NCBI GenBank assembly: GCA_964418325.1
Contig: CAYQLC010000001.1
Coordinates: forward strand, 1-64,000
DNA from: IMCC26077 sp964418325
GTDB taxonomy: Bacteria > Actinomycetota > Actinomycetes > Nanopelagicales > Nanopelagicaceae
DNA length: 64,000 bases
Direction: 5' to 3'
The notes under the pieces are model-generated. The model worked only from the letters and a program-made list of their open reading frames with translations. It made no database searches and had not been told where the DNA came from. A program made the position numbers and the translations under genes. Shown piece after piece: positions 25,023 to 32,615 of the stretch; positions within the stretch are counted from its first letter, which is position 1, and each line of letters begins with the position of its first letter.

Positions 25023-26420
25023 ATGATTTTCGGTGTCATCTCGCTATTGGTTTCAGCCGTAATTCTCGTTTTTGCAGTCATAGGAATCAGAGCGACTGTA
25101 AGCAAGCATCCCGATCTTCACGGGATGCTTGTTATCCGGGACTTCTTTAAGTATTTAGCGTTATTCATAGCTGTATTAATCACTTGCTTCGGACTCTCTG
25201 GAATTCTCACTGCAGCCCTTAATTATCAGCAGGATCTCTTCGTCTCTAAGCTTGATCTTGCGCGGTGGTTGTCGTTTGCTGTGATTGGAATACCTCTTAT
25301 AACACTTATTTCAAGATGGATAAACCGAGATTTCATATTGAGTGCTCAGGCAAGGGAGTCACCGGTCTGGCATACCTATCTCCTGCTCGCTACGGGCTCT
25401 TCACTCATGCTCTGGTTTTTACCTCTGCAAAATTCACTCCGAACATTTGCTGGAGCGCCATACTCCCCCCGCGCTATTTCATCAACCCTCATCGCTTTTT
25501 TCGTTTGGGTTATCCATATCAATCTACTGCGAAGTTATAATTCTATAATTGTCAAAGTACAATTCTTTTTTGGTTCATTTATCGGATTTTCCGGTGTAGC
25601 TCTCTCTTTGATTTCTTTTATGGATTCAGGCATCTCAACGATTATCAATCTTGATATAGGAAAATATCAAATCGCTGAAGCAATTATTCTTCTCATCACA
25701 TCGCTTCCTTTGGCTTTATTCTATTTTGGAGAATCGGCGAGTCGAGCTAGTTCGCTTGAGTTAAGAGTATTTTCCACCTTTGCAGGTTTGGTGGTGACAA
25801 TTCTTTTCGTTTCAGTGGCTGCCACTATTTCTTTAGACACAGTTTTGACTTGGTACTTTGGTGATACCGAGCAAGATTATGAGCGATTCTTCAATGATTT
25901 CCCTGGAGCGGTTGGAGCAGTAATCGTACTAACAGCCTTTCACTTTATCTTCCGATCGTTAACTGAAGGATTTGAGCGTGACCAACTCGTTCGCATCTAC
26001 CAGTACCTAGTCTCAGGTGGCACGCTTATTGCAGGTAGTGTTGGACTTGGCGCGGTGGTTGTTGGATTTCTTGCCAACGAGAATCGAGTCAATACGATGT
26101 TGATGGGCGTTAGCTTGATGGTCATAACCCTCACAAATTGGTTTTATCACTGGAGGCTCTGCCTAGGTGCTCTCAAATCTGATCGCATCGGGGAGTCACA
26201 ATCCCCGGTGCGTCGTGGCTACATATATTTTTTCATAGGCGCACCCATGATTTTTGCTATCGGGTCACTGGTATGGCTGCTGTACAACGCCTTCAAGGCC
26301 CTACTGATAGGCAACCAAGCCCTATGGCAGAGTAGGTTTCCGATTGCCGGCCTGGTAATTCCTTTACTTATGGCCGGTTATCACTTTTGGTCATTGAAAC
26401 GCGAACGTGCACTCCTATGA
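25023..26420 (+). CDS. Multi-spanning membrane protein (DUF5671-like)
   Basis: A 465-residue integral membrane protein with roughly twelve hydrophobic stretches. The segment VIRDFFKYLALFIAVLITCFGLSGILTAAL resembles DUF5671, a membrane module of unknown function, and related RDxF-starting helices recur (FERDQLVRIYQYLVSGGTLIAGSVGLGAVVVGFL). Starts 3 bp after the secreted protein gene, so the pair may form a membrane/extracellular unit. Its stop overlaps by 6 bp that of the convergent LuxR-type gene. An 11-bp perfect hairpin lies inside the coding sequence near its start. Confidence 0.7.
   Translation: MIFGVISLLVSAVILVFAVIGIRATVSKHPDLHGMLVIRDFFKYLALFIAVLITCFGLSGILTAALNYQQDLFVSKLDLARWLSFAVIGIPLITLISRWINRDFILSAQARESPVWHTYLLLATGSSLMLWFLPLQNSLRTFAGAPYSPRAISSTLIAFFVWVIHINLLRSYNSIIVKVQFFFGSFIGFSGVALSLISFMDSGISTIINLDIGKYQIAEAIILLITSLPLALFYFGESASRASSLELRVFSTFAGLVVTILFVSVAATISLDTVLTWYFGDTEQDYERFFNDFPGAVGAVIVLTAFHFIFRSLTEGFERDQLVRIYQYLVSGGTLIAGSVGLGAVVVGFLANENRVNTMLMGVSLMVITLTNWFYHWRLCLGALKSDRIGESQSPVRRGYIYFFIGAPMIFAIGSLVWLLYNAFKALLIGNQALWQSRFPIAGLVIPLLMAGYHFWSLKRERALL
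25103..25131. repeat. Perfect 11-bp hairpin inside coding sequence
   Basis: CAAGCATCCCG (25103-25113), a 7-base loop, then the exact complement (25121-25131), 80 bp into the DUF5671-like gene. It encodes an ordinary-looking SKHPDLHGMLV stretch. No T-run follows on the + strand. It could slow translation or transcription early in the message, or be a recombination scar. Confidence 0.7.
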
Positions 26421-27176
26421 AACCGCAGCTTCACGCTTTAGCTCATTGAATATCAGTGCCGCTTCTTTTCGACCGTCACAGCGAAGTTTCTCATAGATAC
26501 GAATGGATTCTTGGCGAATAGTTGACTCCGAAAAACCAAGTATTTGCGAGATTGCAAGGTTGGTTTTTCCCTCTGCCATAAGCTGCAGAATCTGCGACTG
26601 ACGTTCGGTTAGTTGCCGGCCTTCAAAAACTAGTCGGGCTGAATTGAGCAAATGTCGATCCTGCTGAATCTCTCGCGCTCCATTTTTTGACTTGTTGAAA
26701 AACACCGAGAAGATGCTGTTGACTGCTTTTAGATAAGCTTGTACCTCAGAAGTGCGCTCTACTTCTGATGTACAGAAAATGCTTAACGTCGCTATCGGCG
26801 AATGATTTCTTTCGACTGGCCAGGCTATGAAACTTTGAATTTCTTTCAAAAGATCATCGAAATTATTGATCTCCGCAGGATTATTCCACGTGGGAACCTC
26901 ATCGACCCATATCAGTGAACGAGTTTTTACTGCCTTAGCTACTGGATTATTATCATTTAAGGGAATCTCTTCAGGATATAAATCAAAAATATTCTTTCTC
27001 AATCCAAATCTGCCAATTAGTTCCGCAGTACCTACGATGTTAATCGCTGACAAAAATGTACCTACGCACCCCAATGGAGCGAATGTGAAGAGTGTGAGAT
27101 ATTTCAAGGTGTCATCAAGGTCATGATCATTCACCCCTAGGTAATCGCTTAAATCTTCGACTAATTCAAGAAACAC
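26415..27176 (-). CDS. LuxR-type transcriptional regulator with unrecognised N-terminal domain
   Basis: A 253-residue protein. The C-terminal ~65 residues are a LuxR/GerE helix-turn-helix: LTERQSQILQLMAEGKTNLAISQILGFSESTIRQESIRIYEKL. The N-terminal ~180 residues contain a GAF-like pattern (SLIWVDEVPTW, IQSFIAWPVER, IATLSIFCTSEVERTSEVQAYL), suggesting a small-molecule sensor domain; there is no receiver domain. It is divergent from the secreted/response-regulator/TasA-like gene run and faces a perfect 24-bp palindrome, so it probably regulates itself and that run. Confidence 0.82.
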   Translation of the reverse strand: MFLELVEDLSDYLGVNDHDLDDTLKYLTLFTFAPLGCVGTFLSAINIVGTAELIGRFGLRKNIFDLYPEEIPLNDNNPVAKAVKTRSLIWVDEVPTWNNPAEINNFDDLLKEIQSFIAWPVERNHSPIATLSIFCTSEVERTSEVQAYLKAVNSIFSVFFNKSKNGAREIQQDRHLLNSARLVFEGRQLTERQSQILQLMAEGKTNLAISQILGFSESTIRQESIRIYEKLRCDGRKEAALIFNELKREAAVS

Positions 27177-27232
27177 AACAACTCTCCATTCGTTTTTCGT
27201 AAATTCATCATAAGGATTTTTTTCTCACTAAA

Positions 27233-27288
27233 AAGTCAATGACTAGTCATTGACTTGTCTTTGATGAACATTCTTTGTCCAGTCATTG
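27233..27288. promoter_or_regulatory. Perfect 24-bp palindrome plus third half-site
   Basis: AAGTCAATGACT at 27233-27244 is followed directly by its exact reverse complement at 27245-27256, with no spacer. A further AGTCATTG half-site lies at 27281-27288. It is in the 180-bp gap between the divergent LuxR-type regulator and the surface-protein gene run. A 24-bp uninterrupted palindrome is very unlikely by chance and fits a dimeric LuxR-family operator. Confidence 0.75.
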
Positions 27289-27356
27289 CACAGACAATCT
27301 CTTTAATAATTCGATGATGAATGAAAGATTGTCCAAATCACTGGACACGAAAAGAG

Positions 27357-28007
27357 ATGATGATTGTGATAATTTCAATGAAGGCAAAAGCAACCTCAAT
27401 TGCTTCACTTTCTACAATCGCTCTTCTTGCCTCTGCTTTTCTGTTCATTTTTACGATACCTAGTACCGCAGAGTTACGACCGGTTTTCGTAACCAGTACG
27501 GGCAAATTCACTATTCAGTTGAATGAAAGTGTGACGATAGGGCTCTCTGCGGAGGGCAGTGAGCGCGTTACGGCTTATTCAACTGGGACACCGAGCATCT
27601 GTTCGGTGTCAGCTGAAGGAGTGGTAACTGGAGTAAACGGGGGAACCTGTTCGATTCTTGCCTCCATATCTGGCTCGAACAGTTATCCGGATACCACTCC
27701 TGCAGTACTTATTCTGGAAGTTTCAAACCCCGCTCCTGGGGGCACCAAAAAAATGTTGACTGTAGATCGTTTTAATGGTCGTTTCTCTATCAACTTGGAT
27801 TTTCAACCTGATATGGCCAAAAAGCGAGTACAGCTACAAATCGGCATAAAGAACTCTTCTGGTCAGATTAATTTCAAGAGCATCTCCACACTCCTCCTCA
27901 ATGACAAAGGAAGAGGAAGTGTGCAGAGACAAGCTACTTATGCAAAAGGCATCTACTTTAGGGCGCTCGTAAATAAAAAAATAATTGTTACTAAAAAAGT
28001 AGCATAA
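27357..28007 (+). CDS. Small secreted Ig-like (Big2-type) protein
   Basis: Exported protein of ~216 residues. The signal peptide is the stretch around ATSIASLSTIALLASAFLFIF ending PSTA. The mature part starts with a Big2-like module (TYPICAL strand pattern ending PSICSVSAEGVVTGVNGGTCSILASISGSNSY) and ends in a basic beta-rich region. The start is uncertain: ATGs at 27321, 27357, 27360 and 27378 are in frame; the AAGAG before 27357/27360 is the only weak ribosome site and any of them keeps the signal peptide. First gene after the palindrome and 21 bp before the response regulator. Confidence 0.7.
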   Translation: MMIVIISMKAKATSIASLSTIALLASAFLFIFTIPSTAELRPVFVTSTGKFTIQLNESVTIGLSAEGSERVTAYSTGTPSICSVSAEGVVTGVNGGTCSILASISGSNSYPDTTPAVLILEVSNPAPGGTKKMLTVDRFNGRFSINLDFQPDMAKKRVQLQIGIKNSSGQINFKSISTLLLNDKGRGSVQRQATYAKGIYFRALVNKKIIVTKKVA

Positions 28008-28028
28008 CAAATAGACAATGGAGAAAAA

Positions 28029-28709
28029 ATGAAGAAAACGGTTCTTGTCGTGGAAAACGACGAGTTAATAGTTAGCGAGATTCATAAGGCGATCCCAAGT
28101 GAGGAGTATTCGCTTATCAAGGCGATGGATGAACAGAGTGCGCTCCGTAATTTTCAACAATTCCAGCCGGACTTAGCCCTTATTGACGCTAATTCGAATG
28201 GTATGCGGGTTATGGAAATCTACCGAAAGTTCAAGAATCAACGAGACATTCCGGTATTTTTTATTAACGGGCACGCCAATGAACATGATGAATTGAGTGC
28301 TTTTGCTTCAGGTGTAGATGATTACATCCCTCAGCCACTCTCTCCTGCTGTATTAGTCGCACGAATGAATGCTCTTTTCCGGCGAAGTAATGGAACAGGC
28401 CATGAAAAAACTAAATTTATTGTCGGGCCTTTGGAGTTAGATTCTTACGAACATACTTTCAAAGTAAATGGATCCGAAGTGCCTCTTACAAGAACTGAAT
28501 TTGAGATAATGCGCGAATTAATTAGCGCTCCGGAAAAAGCAGTTACCCATGATCAATTGATTAAGAATGTTTGGGGCGAATGGTTCAGTAGTAAACACAT
28601 GATAGAAAGTCACGTATCAAGATTGCGAGCCAAGGTACGGAATGCTGGTGGTCCCAGCGTATGTGAAGCGGTAAGAGGCGTTGGATACCGATTAGGAGTA
28701 AAACCGTGA
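28029..28709 (+). CDS. OmpR-type response regulator with degenerate receiver
   Basis: A 226-residue protein: receiver (1-~120) and winged-helix DNA-binding domain (~135-226, PLTRTEFEIMRELISAPEKAVTHDQLI and the RGVGYRLG ending). The phosphoacceptor Asp53 in LALIDANSNG is present, but the conserved Thr/Ser is replaced in FFINGHAN and the invariant Lys is Gln102 in DDYIPQPLSP. This suggests phosphorylation-independent or altered signalling. GGAG lies 7 bp before the ATG. No histidine kinase is adjacent. It lies between secreted-protein genes and probably controls the TasA/SipW-like run. Confidence 0.85.
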   Translation: MKKTVLVVENDELIVSEIHKAIPSEEYSLIKAMDEQSALRNFQQFQPDLALIDANSNGMRVMEIYRKFKNQRDIPVFFINGHANEHDELSAFASGVDDYIPQPLSPAVLVARMNALFRRSNGTGHEKTKFIVGPLELDSYEHTFKVNGSEVPLTRTEFEIMRELISAPEKAVTHDQLIKNVWGEWFSSKHMIESHVSRLRAKVRNAGGPSVCEAVRGVGYRLGVKP

Positions 28710-28770
28710 GAAAGGTAGACAACTACATCTTTAGTGTGAGTTTGTAATGTGTCAGACGAGCACATACTGC

Positions 28771-28826
28771 AACTTTCCTCTGAAAAGTTTCGCCTACATC
28801 GCGCAAGGAGCCGGTGTTTTAGCGAA
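28771..28826 (+). promoter_or_regulatory. Structured leader of the TasA-like gene
   Basis: Two stems can be drawn in the 128-bp gap: AACTTT (28771-28776) with AAAGTT (28784-28789), and TTCGC plus ACATC (28789-28800) with GGTGT plus GCGAA (28813-28826). The outer arm ends at the AAGGAG ribosome site (28825-28830), so folding could affect translation. It does not match a riboswitch consensus I can recognise. Confidence 0.35.
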
Positions 28827-28837
28827 GGAGAAAGTTT

Positions 28838-29488
28838 GTGAAGAAAAGAAATACCAGCCATCAGTTACGACTGGCGGCGACCTCAGTTTTTGTGGGATCG
28901 GTGATTCTGGTGGCAGGAAATAGTGTTTTTGCCGGCTTAAATGCCACAGTTTCCGCAAGCCAAGATGACTCGGCAGGGACGTTGAGTCTCTCGATTGCTA
29001 ACAATGGGACAGGGTTCTCTCAGTCCATAACGAATTTAGCGCCGGGTGATGTTGTTAATCGCTACGTCACACTCACCAACAGTGGCACCCTGAGCTCTCA
29101 ATCTTTAGGTTTATCGATAGCTGCGACAGGTACGTCCACCCTCATTACTGATGGAGTAGCACCAGCAACAAATAAGGCCCTCACAGTAACGGTCTTGTCC
29201 TGTACAGGTGGTAACTGGAACACTGCCACAGGAGTCTGCTCAGGTACCACTAACACAGAGATTAGTGAGACTCCTTTGAGTGCTTTTTCAGCACAGAAGG
29301 TTTTTACGGTTTCTTCCTCTCTGCCTGCTAGCGGCACATCTAAGTTACAAATTCGCACCAAATTGCCAGACCAAAATGAAACAACAGTGAATGGTGTTTT
29401 GCCTTCTGTAACTATCCAGAATGGGTCAGCTACCTTGTCATATCTCTTTAACCAGGCCCAACTTCCTGGCGCAACTACAAATAGTTAA
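28838..29488 (+). CDS. TasA/camelysin-like secreted protein (SipW-dependent type)
   Basis: A 216-residue exported protein. The signal peptide (LAATSVFVGSVILVAGNSVFAG) is followed by the typical pattern of SipW-processed proteins: LNATVSASQDDSAGTLSLSI, then the SITNLAPGDVVNRYVTLTNSGTL strand region that opens the TasA/camelysin jelly-roll fold. A pair of Cys flank VLSCTGGNWNTATGVCSG. The GTG start has AAGGAG 7 bp upstream. A SipW-type peptidase two genes downstream supports the assignment. TasA-type proteins polymerise into extracellular fibres; fibre formation here is inference. Confidence 0.75.
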   Translation: MKKRNTSHQLRLAATSVFVGSVILVAGNSVFAGLNATVSASQDDSAGTLSLSIANNGTGFSQSITNLAPGDVVNRYVTLTNSGTLSSQSLGLSIAATGTSTLITDGVAPATNKALTVTVLSCTGGNWNTATGVCSGTTNTEISETPLSAFSAQKVFTVSSSLPASGTSKLQIRTKLPDQNETTVNGVLPSVTIQNGSATLSYLFNQAQLPGATTNS

Positions 29489-29519
29489 TAACTACTAATA
29501 GCAAGAGGGTGAGTAATCA

Positions 29520-30074
29520 ATGAATAGATGGCATTCGCTACTTTCATTGATTGCTTCACTCTTGTTATTTCTGACGGTAATTCCTAATGCCCAAGGAAAA
29601 TTGGAGAGCAATTCAACTTTTGCCTCAGTAGTTAATACCGGAACTTGGTCGACCACCATTAATTCTTATAATGCTCCTGCAACCAATAACCCGTACAACG
29701 TTACATGGACGGGAGCCTCAAAGAAACAATTTGCTTTAATATCGATAATCAATAGTGGAACTTACGCCATTAGTGCATCTCATATTTCATTCTCTTCCGT
29801 TAAAACTAATGGCGATACAAGTAGCCCACCAACTCTCACTTTTGAGCTATGTTCGGGAATTTGGGATCCAACTACCTTCAATTGTTCTGGGACTATTACA
29901 TCAATTGGATCAGGAACATCTGGGACGATTGATGTGATGGCCTTGATAGGGTCGGGAAATAGATTGGTTATTCGAGTCACCAATCAGCGTGATGCTAGCT
30001 TTAACTACAACACCACTTTCAATTCCCTGACCTACCGTTCCGATATTCGGGTAGGCGTAGTGGCGTCATCATGA
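29520..30074 (+). CDS. Small secreted protein, likely second SipW substrate
   Basis: A 184-residue exported protein with signal peptide ending VIPNAQG and a beta-rich mature part. WTGASKKQFALISIINSGTYAISASHISF parallels the strand-plus-NSGT pattern of the TasA-like protein upstream, and it has the same Cys-flanked segment (ELCSGIWDPTTFNCSG). It is therefore probably a paralogous minor fibre subunit or anchor. Its stop overlaps the SipW-type peptidase start by 4 bp, a strong sign of coupled expression. Confidence 0.72.
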   Translation: MNRWHSLLSLIASLLLFLTVIPNAQGKLESNSTFASVVNTGTWSTTINSYNAPATNNPYNVTWTGASKKQFALISIINSGTYAISASHISFSSVKTNGDTSSPPTLTFELCSGIWDPTTFNCSGTITSIGSGTSGTIDVMALIGSGNRLVIRVTNQRDASFNYNTTFNSLTYRSDIRVGVVASS

Positions 30075-30580
30075 AACGTTCATTAATTCTCGCTTTTGAC
30101 GTTTTTCTGCTCTTATCTGCGATTGGTTGCTCGTTTTTATCTTTTCTTGCTATCCACCAAAATATTCAAGTAACTCGCGTCGTTTCGGATTCGATGGCAC
30201 CGGCAATCCATCGAGGCGACACGTTGATTTTTCGCTCAGAACCTACAGAGAATATCTCCGAGGGGAAAATCCTTTTACTGCCCCTAGCGGATGGCTCGGG
30301 ACAATCTTATGTGCACAGGGTCGTAACAGATATAGAAAATGCAGATTCCTCAGTGACGGTCATAACAAAGGGAGACGCAAATCCGGTGGCTGATAACTGG
30401 AAGCTTAAAATCACTAGCCCTTCAGTTCCAGTCTACGTTGCAACAATTCCAACAAAATTGATTCCATTATTTCAGTTGAATAATTGGACTTTACTTGCTC
30501 TCTTTAGTGGGATTATTCTCCTTCTTATTCGCGTTATCTTTTTCACAAAAACAAATGAGATGTCTGTAGACCATGAGTGA
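30071..30580 (+). CDS. sipW: SipW-type (ER-type) signal peptidase I
   Basis: A 169-residue membrane protease. The catalytic Ser41 is in VVSDSMAPAIHRGD, and the general base is His82 in SYVHRVV rather than Lys, the hallmark of the archaeal/ER-type peptidases represented by Bacillus SipW. The TKGDANPVADNW box follows (Asp102, Asp108). One hydrophobic segment lies at each end. SipW-type enzymes process TasA-class fibre proteins; the two genes directly upstream encode such proteins. It overlaps both neighbours (4 and 8 bp). Confidence 0.88.
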   Translation: MKRSLILAFDVFLLLSAIGCSFLSFLAIHQNIQVTRVVSDSMAPAIHRGDTLIFRSEPTENISEGKILLLPLADGSGQSYVHRVVTDIENADSSVTVITKGDANPVADNWKLKITSPSVPVYVATIPTKLIPLFQLNNWTLLALFSGIILLLIRVIFFTKTNEMSVDHE

Positions 30581-31445
30581 AGTTTCGAAGCAAGATAACG
30601 GACTCAATCAACTTTTTGTCGAAGCACTGACATCCATCCTCCACGACTACCAAATTGTGCGTGCCATTCGCTCTTTCACCAACGAAATAGTGGACTACGA
30701 GAATCTATTTGATTCGAACTCAACTAGAAAAAACCACGAGCCAAATGAACTTTCAGACTTTCGACTTCTTTACACAATAAAGAAAGTACTTGGATCAAAC
30801 TATCACAATGAATGGGTTAGCTTGCAGGATAAAATGATATTTCCACTCTCTCGCGATGAAGTTCTTGTAGTTCCCTTTGATGGGCATCGACATCAACCTC
30901 TGCCTGAGCAAATTTCGATGATTCTTGGATTTGATGGCGTCGGTCATCTAGTCTCTGAATCAGTCTCACTTCGATTGATAAATAGGGCTCTTGAGAATCT
31001 TGCCAATCATCATCAGCCATTTGCTTTTGGCGTCATTAATATAGATAACTACCAAGCGCTCGTGACAAACTATGATCAACTGGGGCAATTAGACATCTTC
31101 GATAGAATCTTCGAAGAAATCCAAGAAAAGTTGGGTCTAAATGATGTTGTGGCTCCGCTCAGCGATAATGAATTCGCCACAATTCTTTTTTGTGAAGAAG
31201 ATATCAACGAGGTATTTCCCAGACTATGGGAACTTTCATCGTTGTCGAACACTCCATTGTCGTTAGGAGAAGTACAGATACCTATTCCATTTTCAGCTGG
31301 ATACGTTCTGGTAACGGATGCATGCACTACTGCAAAAGCGATTCTTGGTGAGGCAATCTCAATGATGTATAAAAGCAAGAGCAATGGAAAAAATGGCTAC
31401 CATCTATCCAACTCTTACCACTCTGCTAGCGATCCATCCTTATAG
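30573..31445 (+). CDS. Degenerate GGDEF-domain protein
   Basis: A 290-residue soluble protein. Residues ~120-280 follow the diguanylate cyclase fold: LRLINRALENL, the FGVINIDNYQALVTNYDQLGQLDIF strand-helix, an active-site loop, FSAGYVLV and a final MMYKSKSNGKNGYHL (usual MYxAKxxGxN). The signature GGDEF is replaced by SDNEF (197-201), so cyclase activity is unlikely. The N-terminal ~115 residues are unrecognised. It is translationally coupled to sipW and overlaps the convergent galactonate dehydratase by 31 bp. Possible role: c-di-GMP/GTP sensor or protein scaffold for the surface module. Confidence 0.7.
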   Translation: MSEVSKQDNGLNQLFVEALTSILHDYQIVRAIRSFTNEIVDYENLFDSNSTRKNHEPNELSDFRLLYTIKKVLGSNYHNEWVSLQDKMIFPLSRDEVLVVPFDGHRHQPLPEQISMILGFDGVGHLVSESVSLRLINRALENLANHHQPFAFGVINIDNYQALVTNYDQLGQLDIFDRIFEEIQEKLGLNDVVAPLSDNEFATILFCEEDINEVFPRLWELSSLSNTPLSLGEVQIPIPFSAGYVLVTDACTTAKAILGEAISMMYKSKSNGKNGYHLSNSYHSASDPSL

Positions 31446-32599
31446 GTCCACTCCGGCGCCCGCCAGGGTGTGGCGTTATTTCCAACGGACTTCACCGCTT
31501 TTTCATCGATTTCGATACCTAGACCTGGTTTCTTCATCAATTCAACGTAACCATCTTTCACGTTGTAATCACCATAATCGACAAACTTGTACCTGTTGTC
31601 TGCTGTTCCAGGATTACCTAGTCCAAGGACTTGCTCTTGAATGAGGAAGTTTGGCGTCGCGAAATCCAATTGAAGGCTTGCGGCAAGATTAATCGGACCA
31701 AGCGGGCTGTGCGGTGCCATAAAAACATTGTATGTTTCGGCCATCGCTGCGATTCGACGAAGCTCAGAGATGCCACCTGCGTGGCTGATATCAGGTTGTG
31801 CAACTGCTAGTCCTGTTTGCAGTACATCTTGAAAATCATTACGTAAAAATAGCCGCTCCCCAGTTGCAATTGGAATGGGTGTTGATTCAACTATTAGTTG
31901 GAAATGTTTTGTGTATTCAGGCAAGACTGGCTCTTCGACAAAGAGCAAATTATAAGGCTCCAAAAGTGGCAATAACTTCCTTGCCATCGCCAAACTAAAC
32001 CGGCCATGAAAATCTAGACAGAGATCTCGTTCGTTACCTATGTGTTCACGAACTGCTTCGACTCGGGCAACGATCTTATGAACTTCGTGTGGAGTATCTA
32101 TAGGCTCAACTGCATCAGCAGGACAAAATTTAAACGCGGTCAAACCGCGATCCATTTGAATTTGAGCACTCTCTTTCAATTCTTCTATCTCTTGTTTTAG
32201 TGAAATCTGCGTTTGAGCCTCGTGTGGCGTCTTGCCACCAATATGCCCATAGATTCGAACTCGATCTCGGACAGCGCCACCGAGAAGGGTGTACACAGGA
32301 ACATTCAGGGTCTTTCCAAGAATGTCCCACAGCGCTTGATCGATTCCTGAAATAGCAGAGAAAACTATTGCTCCCCCTCGATAGAAACCGCCCTTAAGCA
32401 TGCGTTGCCAATGTCGCTCGATTTGAAGCGGATCTTTTCCAAGTAAATATTCCATCAATTCATCAACGCATCTTGCTGTTGTATCGGTCTTGCCCTCAAG
32501 CACAGGTTCGCCCCAGCCGACAATTCCCTCGTCGGTCTCGATCTTCAAAAACAATTCACGAGGTGGAGCCGGGAACAGCTGATAGCCAGTAATTTTCAT
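31415..32599 (-). CDS. dgoD: D-galactonate dehydratase-type enolase-superfamily enzyme
   Basis: A 394-residue protein that tracks E. coli DgoD along its whole length: LKIETDEGIVGWGEPVLEG, GGFYRGGAIVFSAISGIDQALWDI, metal ligands in LCLDFHGR, FVEEPVLPEY and ATGERLF, the LSHAGG-like ISHAGGISELRRIA, MAPHSPLGPI and the ending WRAPEWTYKDGSLAEW. It dehydrates D-galactonate to 2-keto-3-deoxygalactonate with Mg2+. The IlvD-type dehydratase and DapA-type aldolase at 37-39.8 kb could belong to the same sugar-acid route although purF-purM lie between. It follows the conserved unknown gene by 16 bp. Confidence 0.85.
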   Translation of the reverse strand: MKITGYQLFPAPPRELFLKIETDEGIVGWGEPVLEGKTDTTARCVDELMEYLLGKDPLQIERHWQRMLKGGFYRGGAIVFSAISGIDQALWDILGKTLNVPVYTLLGGAVRDRVRIYGHIGGKTPHEAQTQISLKQEIEELKESAQIQMDRGLTAFKFCPADAVEPIDTPHEVHKIVARVEAVREHIGNERDLCLDFHGRFSLAMARKLLPLLEPYNLLFVEEPVLPEYTKHFQLIVESTPIPIATGERLFLRNDFQDVLQTGLAVAQPDISHAGGISELRRIAAMAETYNVFMAPHSPLGPINLAASLQLDFATPNFLIQEQVLGLGNPGTADNRYKFVDYGDYNVKDGYVELMKKPGLGIEIDEKAVKSVGNNATPWRAPEWTYKDGSLAEW

Positions 32600-32615
32600 G
32601 GCGCGAGATTACCCA

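Noticed and set aside
28710..28837. c-di-GMP (GEMM) riboswitch before the TasA-like gene
   Set aside because: The conserved CACGCA and GGGCAAACC-type elements are absent; only generic stems are left.
20740..31445. Prophage or insertion sequence as carrier of the surface region
   Set aside because: No transposase, integrase, phage structural gene or terminal inverted repeat is visible in or next to the region.
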